A DNA stretch of 13,021 nt from Candidatus Stramentimicrobium fermentans (GCA_012520575.1 JAAYOB010000019.1:1-13021); one strand, 5' to 3'. Shown: positions 6,678 to 13,021, counted from the first letter of the stretch. Numbers and translations: made by a program. Notes: generated from the letters alone by a model not told the origin.

Positions 6678-7805
6678 CTATAGGGAAGGCAGCAGATAGT
6701 TCCCATACCCCTGTTCCATCAACTCATAATAATCCGGTACTCCATGGTATACCACAGCCTGTTCCGGCCATAGCATATTCATATTTTCAACTAGCATCTT
6801 GGTAGCAGTCAGATGTCTTCCAACCCTCTCCTCGATAGGATGACCATTCTCATCATAAGGAACGTACAATCTCCCCAACTCAGCAGCTTTCACATACATC
6901 TTATCCTTACCCGTTAAAACTAAGGCTTCATCGGTTTTTCCTCTTATTCTTCCTTGACTGGCATTTGCTGTTTCCATCAGAATTGCCAAGGTATCACTAT
7001 AATCACCCCATTCGCGATGGGTTAAGCCCCGAAAAGATGGCGGGGATATTTCCAAGCTATAGTCTAAATCTTCCATCTGTAAATCCAAAACAGCAATGCT
7101 AGCTAAATCTATTGCTCTTTCGTGAGCTACAATAGCATTAATAACAGGGTATTCCGGTGATGCTTCGTGTAAATCAATTGATAAGTCAGAGGCTTCTTGT
7201 CTGATAACTTCCATAATTCCATAACATATCTGTTCAGTATAGTTTCCTTCAGGATCCCCGGGATATCCCCGATTAAGGTTTCTGGTTTCAGAACCGGAGA
7301 GAGATTGTCCAAATTGATTAATATAAATATCCGGGTCAGGCCATTGATGTATAGGGTTAGTAGCACGTGAGCCATAACGGAATACTCTTACCCCTCCCCC
7401 GGCTGTTTCAAAATGGATCTTACGGGGCGAAGCTTCCTGCGGGTCATTATGCGAAAAACCGCTGAGATTGGCTTGTGGTATTACAATAATTCTGCCTTGA
7501 GTTACTACGGCATTCTCAATTAATAAGACAGCCGAAAGCAAAGAGGATGGCTCATTAGGATGGGTGCCGCCCAATACCATAACCGTTCCTCCCGGTTCCC
7601 CGCTTTCTAAAAAGTAAATAGTGGTATCACAATACTCCCCTTTTAGTTTGGGGAAGTAATCGCTCAGCCGGGCAGTTCTGGTTACACTTGGGCCCGGGAT
7701 AATTAAGTCAGGTTTCCATTGGTCGACAAATTCCAAGCCGGCTGCTACTATAACAAAGGCAGCGAAGATTAATAAAAAGATAGCTATTTTTTCATTTTTT
7801 TTCAT
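6678..7805 (-). CDS. AstE/AspA-like (M14-type) zinc hydrolase with membrane anchor
   Basis: A zinc-dependent deacylase/carboxypeptidase-like enzyme of the succinylglutamate desuccinylase/aspartoacylase family. Numbered from ATG 7805 (375 aa), the zinc ligands are H82 and E85 in GGTHPNEP (79-86) and H213 in IDLHEASP. RNLNRGYPG (175-183) supplies the substrate carboxylate-binding arginines, and E278 in LMETAN is the likely catalytic glutamate. Residues about 7-24 form one hydrophobic helix after KKNEK, acting as a signal peptide or anchor that would place the enzyme outside the cytoplasm. Classical AstE and AspA are cytoplasmic, so this location is notable. AAGAGGGT lies about seven bases before the ATG; a TTG at 7823 overlaps it and is unlikely. 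It is the last gene of the transpeptidase-permease operon and ends at a terminator. The substrate is not predictable; an N-acyl or gamma-glutamyl amino acid is plausible. Confidence 0.85.
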   Translation of the reverse strand: MKKNEKIAIFLLIFAAFVIVAAGLEFVDQWKPDLIIPGPSVTRTARLSDYFPKLKGEYCDTTIYFLESGEPGGTVMVLGGTHPNEPSSLLSAVLLIENAVVTQGRIIVIPQANLSGFSHNDPQEASPRKIHFETAGGGVRVFRYGSRATNPIHQWPDPDIYINQFGQSLSGSETRNLNRGYPGDPEGNYTEQICYGIMEVIRQEASDLSIDLHEASPEYPVINAIVAHERAIDLASIAVLDLQMEDLDYSLEISPPSFRGLTHREWGDYSDTLAILMETANASQGRIRGKTDEALVLTGKDKMYVKAAELGRLYVPYDENGHPIEERVGRHLTATKMLVENMNMLWPEQAVVYHGVPDYYELMEQGYGNYLLPSL

Positions 7806-7847
7806 TGGTAACCCTCTTTTCAACCTTAGATTATCATCAGAAAAAAA

Positions 7848-8000
7848 TTATTTTATCATAAACAGTCTCAGCACAAAAGGGATAATTACAAAGACAGAGG
7901 TTAGCTGATTCCAAATATCTTCTTCTTTAAACATATCTAATATAACTAAGGTTGTAAAAAATAAGATGATTAAGCGGTAGGTTAAAGTAATAATAAACAT
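7848..8000 (-). CDS. 50-aa two-helix membrane microprotein
   Basis: A short reading frame fills the gap between the permease and hydrolase genes. It starts at ATG 8000, 24 bp after the permease stop, and ends at TAA 7848, 42 bp before the hydrolase ATG. GGGAG and AGAAGG lie just upstream of the start. The peptide begins MFIITLTYRLIILFF and has two hydrophobic stretches, residues 2-22 and about 34-50, separated by an acidic turn (DMFKEEDIWNQ, 22-32), so it should be a helical hairpin. I recognise no family. DctQ, the usual small partner of DctM, is about 160 aa with four helices, so this is not an ordinary DctQ. It could be a small accessory subunit of the permease. Its fit into the operon supports it as real, but the length leaves doubt. 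Confidence 0.6.
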   Translation of the reverse strand: MFIITLTYRLIILFFTTLVILDMFKEEDIWNQLTSVFVIIPFVLRLFMIK

Positions 8001-8024
8001 CCTTCTTTCTCCCTTTTCAGCAAA

Positions 8025-9302
8025 TTATAGCAATATTTTAGCCAGAGCATTGGCGAAAATCATAATTACTATGCTCCAAACCGCAGTAACGATTGCCGGT
8101 AACACACAATATTTTAAAACTTTAAAATAATTTTTCTCACCTACAATCTGCGCTGCAAATATACCTGCAAGCGCGGTTGGAGGCATTAAGTCTCCTAAAG
8201 CGGCTAATTGTGAAAGCGCAGCTACAGTAATTACCGGGTTGCTCTCCAGTAAAGCCAGTGCAAAAGGTACTCCCAAGACTGAAGCTGAGCCATAGGCAGA
8301 TACGGCACCAAACAGCGGTATACTGAGCGCTATCCCTAAATATAAGAGATACGGCGGTAAACTCAAACAATTAATTACAATATAGCCCCTAACCCCGGTT
8401 AGAGTCATAACCTGAATAAACATACCTACGCCCATCAGAATTCCTAAAACGGGTAAGGCGTCATGGACCGCTTCCTGGGAAATCTTCAGGAAATTGAACT
8501 TCTTCCCGGAAAATATTCCTACAATAGCAGCTAATAGAAAGTAGACCGGCATTCCCAGGGTGGGAAACAATTTTGGTAAAAAGGCTTCTCTTACCATAAA
8601 AACCACTAGAACAATAGTAGGTAAAAATAATCTTATCCCAAAATCTGCCAGGTATGAATCGGGCAGATTGTCCTTTATCTTCTCAAAATTAAAAACTTTC
8701 AGATATTTTCTGCTTAGAAAAAGACTGGTAGCAATAATCAAAGGAACAGTAAGTACTAATAAGGGTAAAGTAAAACCGATATAGGGTAAATCGATTCCTC
8801 CCCCGATAATTAAGGCATTAACATTAACAGGTGGAGCCGCCTCACCAAAGACGGCAGCCATTGCAACCACCGCTGCCGTTATTTCTTTCGGTAAACCCAT
8901 ATAGATTAATACCGGAGATACCAGAACGCCCGCAGTTAAAACAGCAGCGGTTGAGGAACCGGTAATCATGCCGGGAAAAACAACTATGAACGATAGACCA
9001 ACAATCAATAAGGCCGGTTTTGAATAGTATTTTTCAATCAGCCAACGGGTTATGGTATCCATCATTCCATTGTATTGCACCACTTTCATAAAGATCATGG
9101 CAGTAGCAATTACTAAAATAGTATTGAGATAATTAAAAGCACCCTCTATAAGATGCCGTATAGGAACACCAAAACCTGCTACTAAACAACCGGAAATGGC
9201 AGAAATCGCCATGGCTATCCCCACCGGTAGTTTAAATTTAAAACAGCAAACGGCAAATATTCCTACCATTACTACAAAATAGAGTAATTCAATGCTTAAC
9301 AA
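8025..9302 (-). CDS. TRAP-type large permease subunit (DctM-like)
   Basis: A 425-aa integral membrane protein with about 11-12 hydrophobic segments, the usual size for a DctM permease of the ion transporter superfamily. It shows the expected twofold internal repeat. The first half has TGSSTAA (114-120) and EAAPPVNVNAL (154-164); the second has SAYGSASVLG (335-344) and GDLMPPTALAG (370-380). These paired small-residue and PP hairpins form the substrate and sodium sites in characterised relatives. It would import a carboxylate or amino-acid-derived substrate across the inner membrane. No DctP binding protein or normal DctQ subunit is encoded nearby. The start is TTG 9302, chosen because GGGGGAGG lies eight bases upstream. 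It follows the transpeptidase gene after an unusual hairpin and precedes the microprotein. Confidence 0.85.
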   Translation of the reverse strand: MLSIELLYFVVMVGIFAVCCFKFKLPVGIAMAISAISGCLVAGFGVPIRHLIEGAFNYLNTILVIATAMIFMKVVQYNGMMDTITRWLIEKYYSKPALLIVGLSFIVVFPGMITGSSTAAVLTAGVLVSPVLIYMGLPKEITAAVVAMAAVFGEAAPPVNVNALIIGGGIDLPYIGFTLPLLVLTVPLIIATSLFLSRKYLKVFNFEKIKDNLPDSYLADFGIRLFLPTIVLVVFMVREAFLPKLFPTLGMPVYFLLAAIVGIFSGKKFNFLKISQEAVHDALPVLGILMGVGMFIQVMTLTGVRGYIVINCLSLPPYLLYLGIALSIPLFGAVSAYGSASVLGVPFALALLESNPVITVAALSQLAALGDLMPPTALAGIFAAQIVGEKNYFKVLKYCVLPAIVTAVWSIVIMIFANALAKILL

Positions 9303-9328
9303 TAATGTATCCTCCCCCTCTTTAGGTA

Positions 9329-9372
9329 ATAAGGATGGTTCTCTTTAAAAGGATAAAGAGAACCATCCTTAT
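9329..9372. repeat. 18-bp intercistronic hairpin between transpeptidase and permease genes
   Basis: A perfect inverted repeat (arms 9329-9346 and 9355-9372, core AAGGATGGTTCTCTTT) with an 8-nt loop starts 16 bp after the transpeptidase stop codon. On the minus strand the sequence after it is ATTACCTAAAG, with no T-run, and the permease Shine-Dalgarno follows about 10 bp later. It is therefore not a standard intrinsic terminator. It probably protects the upstream mRNA from 3' exonucleases or tunes expression between the two genes. Confidence 0.75.
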
Positions 9373-9387
9373 CTAAAATATGGTATT

Positions 9388-11088
9388 CTAATAACCGATA
9401 GCTATACCATCACGTCTTGAATCACCACCGCCGAAGAGAACACCATCTACCATCATTATGCCTTGGGCTCCGCCGAAATAAAGGTCATGAGCGCCTCTTA
9501 TTTCTACTGTATTCCCCAATAGTGTTAGTGCTTCCACTGTCAACGCAGGAATTCGGCTTTCCACATAAATAGGCCTAGGTTCGCCACCGGAAGAAAAACC
9601 ATGCATTCTTGGTGCTTCAATGGCCTCATCCATCCCCATTCCAAAATCGATAACATCGGAGATAATCTGCGCCATAGCAGTGAAAATTCTGGTTGCACCG
9701 GGTGAACCTAACACCATAAAGACTTCACCGTCTTTTTCCAGAATAGTAGGAGACATGCTGGATAAGGGTGTTTTGCCGGGTTCAGGGGCATTGGGAGATG
9801 CCGGATTAGTAGAAAAGTCATCCATCTCATTATTCATAATAATCCCGACACCGGGAACAATTACTCCTGACCCAAAAAAGTAGTTGATAGTTTGACTTAG
9901 GGCAACGGCATTACCCTCTGCATCCATTACCGAAATATGGGTGGTGCTTTCATGCTCAAAGATACCCGGTTCTCCGGCTTCAATTTTCATTCTTGGGTTA
10001 GTCACGTCAATCTGGTCAGCCAAAAATTTCCCATACCCTTTAGAGGTCAGCCCCTTTAGAGGTATATCCGTAGCAAAAATAGGATCAGCCATATATTTTG
10101 CTCTATCGGCAAAGACCAGCTTCATGGCTTCATTTAAAACTGAAATATGGGTGGGTCCTAAATAATTCATACCGGCAATATCAAAGTTTTCCATGATGTT
10201 CAAAATCTGAATTAAATGTGTACCGCCTGAACTGGGTGGAGGCATAGAATAAATATCATACCCTCTATAACTTCCCGTTACCGGTTCATGTCGGTACAGT
10301 TTGTAGTTCTTCAGATCTTCCAGGGTCATAATGCCGCCGGCTGCCTGTACCGCATCAACAATCTTCTGACCCAGCTCTCCGCCATACAGATAATCGATTC
10401 CTTTATCCATTATCTCTCTATAAGTTGCGGCAAGATCTTTCTGTACCAGCATATCACCGGTTTCCAGTGGCAGACCATCTTTGAGATAGGCAATGGCAAA
10501 GGGATCATTCCAATTAACTAACTTATCGTAATTATTCTTAATCATATCACTGAAAGTTTCAGTAATTTCAAAACCATTTTCCATGTAGAGCACGGCAGGG
10601 GTCATTACATCCTTTAAGCTCATTGTGCCGAATTCATCAAGAGCGGTCTTTAAGCCCATCAAAGTACCGGGAACCGCAACTGCTTTTCCGCCTTCTACAG
10701 TCCATTTTTCTGCTTTAGCCTGTTCAGAATCATACATATCCTTGGTCGCAGCACCGGGGGCACGCTCTCTGTAATCCAATACAACAATCTCACCGGTCTC
10801 TGCAAAACGAATGACCATGAAGCCTCCGCCGCCGATACCGGATGCATTCGGTTCTACCGCATTCAAGGCAAAGGCAGTAGCGATAGCCGCATCAATGGCA
10901 TTGCCGCCCTTTTTTAATATTTCCACACCGGCCTCAGCTGCTAATGGATGGGCAGCTGCTACCATACCATGTGCAGCAATAGCATCCTGCGGTGCATGCC
11001 TATCTTGAGCAATAACGGCTAATGAAGAAACCAAAACGATTATCAATACTGAACAAAAGATGGTAATTCTTTTAAATTTTAATTTCAT
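9388..11088 (-). CDS. ggt: Gamma-glutamyltranspeptidase (secreted, autoprocessing)
   Basis: An Ntn-hydrolase precursor of 566 aa that cleaves itself into large and small subunits and hydrolyses or transfers gamma-glutamyl groups from glutathione and similar compounds. Residues 1-27 form a signal peptide (core ITIFCSVLIIVLVSSLAV, cleavage near IAQ). R109 in RERAP matches the glutamate-binding arginine. T382 in ESTTHISV is the nucleophile and the new N terminus of the small subunit. N402, E421 and D424 (NNEMDDF) and PLSSMSPT (441-448) line the pocket; E421 replaces the glutamine of E. coli. The lid between MDDFS and PLSSM is about ten residues shorter than in E. coli. The oxyanion-hole motif reads GSPGA instead of GSPGG. 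AAAGGAA lies six bases before the ATG. It is the first sure gene of the operon with the permease and hydrolase. Confidence 0.95.
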   Translation of the reverse strand: MKLKFKRITIFCSVLIIVLVSSLAVIAQDRHAPQDAIAAHGMVAAAHPLAAEAGVEILKKGGNAIDAAIATAFALNAVEPNASGIGGGGFMVIRFAETGEIVVLDYRERAPGAATKDMYDSEQAKAEKWTVEGGKAVAVPGTLMGLKTALDEFGTMSLKDVMTPAVLYMENGFEITETFSDMIKNNYDKLVNWNDPFAIAYLKDGLPLETGDMLVQKDLAATYREIMDKGIDYLYGGELGQKIVDAVQAAGGIMTLEDLKNYKLYRHEPVTGSYRGYDIYSMPPPSSGGTHLIQILNIMENFDIAGMNYLGPTHISVLNEAMKLVFADRAKYMADPIFATDIPLKGLTSKGYGKFLADQIDVTNPRMKIEAGEPGIFEHESTTHISVMDAEGNAVALSQTINYFFGSGVIVPGVGIIMNNEMDDFSTNPASPNAPEPGKTPLSSMSPTILEKDGEVFMVLGSPGATRIFTAMAQIISDVIDFGMGMDEAIEAPRMHGFSSGGEPRPIYVESRIPALTVEALTLLGNTVEIRGAHDLYFGGAQGIMMVDGVLFGGGDSRRDGIAIGY

Positions 11089-11129
11089 ATTATTTCCTTT
11101 CTATTTTCTGTAATCTATTGTTACCAAAA

Positions 11130-11414
11130 CTATTCTTTTTCTCTCCCACCTCCAATCAACCTGATTAGCATAATCCGGTTAAATATTCGTGTAGCACAAG
11201 TTATGGTTATAGTATTCTCTAAGAGACCGACAGCCTGGGCTGCAAGCTCCCATCTTTGATTTTCTGCAACTGCATTAAAAAGATTAATCTTAGTGGGGAA
11301 ATATTTATTAGATAGTTTGGACAATTTGGCTTTAAATTCCCCAAACGATTTATGGTGAGTTTGTTGCGTAAGGTAAGATAAGAATAGTATTAATTGAAAA
11401 ATACTTATTATCAC
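11130..11414 (-). CDS. Doubtful 94-aa reading frame in the ggt leader
   Basis: A frame on the same strand as ggt that ends 41 bp before the ggt ATG. The peptide begins MIISIFQLILFLSYL, a hydrophobic stretch, and continues with a soluble part including ENQRWELAAQAVGLLENT. I recognise no family. The start would be GTG 11414, which has no Shine-Dalgarno and lies only about 8 nt after the predicted transcription start. It may be a real small protein, a decayed gene, or just an open stretch in a long untranslated leader. Confidence 0.2.
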   Translation of the reverse strand: MIISIFQLILFLSYLTQQTHHKSFGEFKAKLSKLSNKYFPTKINLFNAVAENQRWELAAQAVGLLENTITITCATRIFNRIMLIRLIGGGREKE

Positions 11415-11478
11415 TGATTAACATATTAATAATAACACATTTCTATTAAATCGGCAATTATTTAAACGGTTAATCAGT
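11413..11478. repeat. Inverted repeat flanking the putative ggt promoter
   Basis: ACTGATTAAC (11413-11422) and its exact reverse complement GTTAATCAGT (11469-11478) lie 56 bp apart centre to centre, with the putative promoter between them. One arm falls at the predicted transcription start and the other just upstream of the -35. This is a layout expected for paired operators. No regulator gene is seen nearby. Confidence 0.4.
11429..11457 (-). promoter_or_regulatory. Candidate promoter for the ggt-permease-hydrolase operon
   Basis: On the minus strand, TTGCCG (11457-11452) and TATTAT (11434-11429) are 17 bp apart, and TGT precedes the -10. Transcription from about 11422 would leave a leader of roughly 330 nt before ggt. 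The 11089-11615 interval otherwise holds the doubtful 94-aa frame, the inverted repeat and the ThiF-like gene's promoter side; 11480-11600 is pyrimidine-rich with no recognised element. Confidence 0.4.
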
Positions 11479-11644
11479 TAATGATTTCCGGTTTTCTGTT
11501 TTCCGTTATCAGCGTAAAACTCTTAACCTCTTTTGTATTTTCTGTAATAAACCAACTCGTAATTTTATGTATTTCTCCGGTAAAAGATTGGCGGATTGAT
11601 TGACTGTATTTCTGTTTGGCAGTCTGTATTTTCTTTCTCCAACT

Positions 11645-11653
11645 TGTTATAAT
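11645..11653 (+). promoter_or_regulatory. Extended -10 element upstream of the ThiF-like gene
   Basis: TGTTATAAT is a perfect extended -10. The -35 region 17 bp upstream (TGTATT, 11625-11630) is poor, which extended -10 promoters can tolerate. If used, transcription starts near 11660, beyond the TTG 11616 and ATG 11652 candidate starts of the downstream gene. Confidence 0.5.
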
Positions 11654-11687
11654 GTTAAGGAGTCAATCTCCTAAATTTCAATTAAAA

Positions 11688-12560
11688 ATGGCAGCGATGG
11701 TTAGAGAAATTACCGCACTGAAAAAAGAATTAGGACAATTAAAAAAATCTCTTTCAACGGATGAGGATACATCCCCTATAATTTCAATTAACGAGATAAC
11801 GAATCTTGCCCAAAAATATAAATTATCAGCAAAAGAGATTGAAATAGCTTCTTTGAAAGAAGGGATAATTCCTATTCGTTATAAAAGAAATTTTAACACC
11901 TTGAATTTCACAGATCAGATAAAATTACTCAGTTCAAAGGTGGCAGTAATCGGCTGCGGCGGGTTGGGAGGAAGTATTATAGAATTGTTGGCTCGATTAG
12001 GAATAGGAACCATAATAGCAGTCGATGGCGATACTTTCAGTGAAAGCAATCTTAATCGCCAACAGCTATGCATTGAAAATTGCTTAGGCCGACAAAAAAC
12101 ACAAACCGTCATCGATAGAATTAAAGCAATCAATTCCGGTATAGAAGTAATTCCTTATTGTCAATTTGTTGATGAGAAAAATATTTCTAAAATAATTGAA
12201 GATGCTGATATTATTGTCGATGGATTGGACAATATTCCTGCTCGCTTTATGGTAGAAAATGCCTGTAAAAAGCTAAAAATTCCTTTTATTCATGGTGCTG
12301 TCAGCGGGCTGCAGGGACAGGTTGCCACCATCTTTCCTGAAGACGTAGGTTTAACAGCTATATACGGTCCCCTGCAAAAGTATCACCAAGAGACAGCCGA
12401 AAAGCCGGTCAGCGTACTCTCCGTTACCCCTTCTTTAATAGCTTCACTGCAAGTAACCGAAGTACTCAAGGTATTATTGCAGAGAGGAAAACCCTTGAGA
12501 AACAAACTCCTTTTAATCAATTTAGAAAATTCCGGCTTTGATATAGTGAAGATTAACTAA
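11688..12560 (+). CDS. ThiF/MoeB/HesA-like E1-type adenylyltransferase
   Basis: A cytoplasmic enzyme of the E1-like superfamily that activates the C-terminal glycine of a ubiquitin-like sulfur carrier (MoaD or ThiS type) as an acyl-adenylate. From ATG 11688 (290 aa) it has a short charged helix (KKELGQLKKSL), then the segment EGIIPIRYKRN typical of this subgroup, the nucleotide loop GCGGLGG (residues 90-96), the acidic strand VDGD, SNLNRQ with the catalytic arginine, and DGLDN with the metal/ATP aspartate. It lacks the two CxxC pairs of the MoeB zinc site and any rhodanese domain. The frame is open upstream to ATG 11652 and TTG 11616. I prefer 11688 because an extended -10 overlaps 11652; no candidate has a well-spaced Shine-Dalgarno. 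No sulfur-carrier or cofactor gene is adjacent, so the pathway (molybdopterin, thiamine or cysteine) is unknown. Confidence 0.85.
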   Translation: MAAMVREITALKKELGQLKKSLSTDEDTSPIISINEITNLAQKYKLSAKEIEIASLKEGIIPIRYKRNFNTLNFTDQIKLLSSKVAVIGCGGLGGSIIELLARLGIGTIIAVDGDTFSESNLNRQQLCIENCLGRQKTQTVIDRIKAINSGIEVIPYCQFVDEKNISKIIEDADIIVDGLDNIPARFMVENACKKLKIPFIHGAVSGLQGQVATIFPEDVGLTAIYGPLQKYHQETAEKPVSVLSVTPSLIASLQVTEVLKVLLQRGKPLRNKLLLINLENSGFDIVKIN

Positions 12561-12809
12561 AACTAATGTATAAAAGCGGACTTCAAAAGAATTCTAAAAG
12601 AAGCAGTAGGACTCTGTTTAGAAGAAATAACTCCTGAAGAAAAAACTTTTACGGAATTTATTGCATTCAACATATTGAGGTAATTGCATGAATAGCATTA
12701 AACCGGTCGATGTTAAAACCATGGAAAAAGCGTTGTTTTCCCGACTAGTTTTTTCCGGCAACTAAATGCCAACGACGAATAAATGTTTTATACTTACAAT
12801 ATCATCTCT
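12561..12809 (+). pseudogene. Possible decayed gene or small frames after the ThiF-like gene
   Basis: Between two convergent genes lies a stretch with protein-like segments but no normal gene. In the ThiF frame, after two close TAA codons, 12570-12683 reads 37 residues including ILKEAVGLCLEEITPEEK and then stops; it has no start codon. A second frame, ATG 12688 to TAA 12765, encodes 25 residues beginning MNSIKPVDVKTMEKAL and has GAGGTAA six bases upstream. The first segment has the composition of a real helical protein, so a broken gene is plausible. I cannot name the parent family. No terminator with a T-run is visible for either flanking gene. Confidence 0.3.
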
Positions 12810-13021
12810 CTATTTAATAACTTGTTCAATCTTTTCAAAAATAACCGATTTCACTCTGCCCAGTTTCTCTTCTGCTTCAGCCCGATCTTCTCCTACCAAG
12901 GACATATAAATCTTTATCTTCGGTTCGGTCCCGGAAGGCCGTATGGCATACCAGGAACCATCCCGGAAAAAGCATTTCAAAACATCGGATTGGGGAATAT
13001 CAATTATCTCTGCCCTCTTCA
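12810..13021 (-). CDS. Phosphoglucomutase/phosphomannomutase, C-terminal end (truncated by window edge)
   Basis: The last 70 codons of an alpha-D-phosphohexomutase, which interconverts hexose 1- and 6-phosphates. The visible part is the C-terminal domain IV with the phosphate-binding signature IRPSGTEPKIKIY, preceded by FRDGSWYA and followed by a helix ending KIEQVIK at the TAG stop (12812-12810). The catalytic serine, metal loop and sugar loop lie outside the window. The signature alone cannot separate phosphoglucomutase (pgm) from phosphomannomutase/phosphoglucosamine mutase (manB, glmM). The gene converges on the ThiF-like gene. Confidence 0.92.
   Translation of the reverse strand, partial: KRAEIIDIPQSDVLKCFFRDGSWYAIRPSGTEPKIKIYMSLVGEDRAEAEEKLGRVKSVIFEKIEQVIK

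Noticed and set aside
7127-7375. A second minus-strand frame inside the zinc hydrolase gene.
   Set aside because: It overlaps the hydrolase's catalytic region in another phase and shows no start signal or family features.

Overview
This 13 kb window comes from an AT-rich bacterial chromosome. A type A-like RNase P RNA, exported proteins with classical signal sequences, a TRAP-type permease and a periplasmic-type gamma-glutamyltranspeptidase suggest a diderm, probably anaerobic, deep-branching bacterium. Atribacterota or a similar phylum is a guess from gene content, not something the sequence proves. No mobile element, CRISPR array or phage gene is visible. Nearly all genes are housekeeping or metabolic.

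Left part (1-5810), all on the minus strand. In transcription order it holds a HerA/DUF87-type ATPase with a split coiled-coil tail, a PLP-binding YggS/PLPBP protein, rlmN, a CAU-anticodon tRNA with its own promoter overlapping the rlmN stop codon, a strong intrinsic terminator, a C4 zinc-ribbon coiled-coil protein, and the 5' portion of rnpB, which runs off the left edge. A consensus extended -10 promoter starts the ATPase-yggS-rlmN unit.

Middle (5877-11460). A secreted DUF6305-like protein on the plus strand converges, across a bidirectional terminator, on a four-gene minus-strand unit. In transcription order that unit is gamma-glutamyltranspeptidase (secreted), an orphan DctM-like permease, a 50-residue two-helix membrane microprotein, and an AstE/AspA-like zinc hydrolase with an N-terminal membrane anchor. 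I infer that this is a small system for capture and hydrolysis of gamma-glutamyl or N-acyl amino-acid compounds. Unusual details are the microprotein, an 18-bp intercistronic hairpin, a shortened active-site lid in the transpeptidase, and a long leader whose putative promoter is bracketed by an inverted repeat.

Right part (11500-13021). A ThiF/MoeB-like E1-type adenylyltransferase lies on the plus strand, followed by about 250 bp of small or decayed reading frames. The C-terminal end of a phosphoglucomutase/phosphomannomutase enters from the right edge on the minus strand.

Five promoters that can be proposed from sequence all carry the TGn extended -10 element, which may be a trait of this organism.
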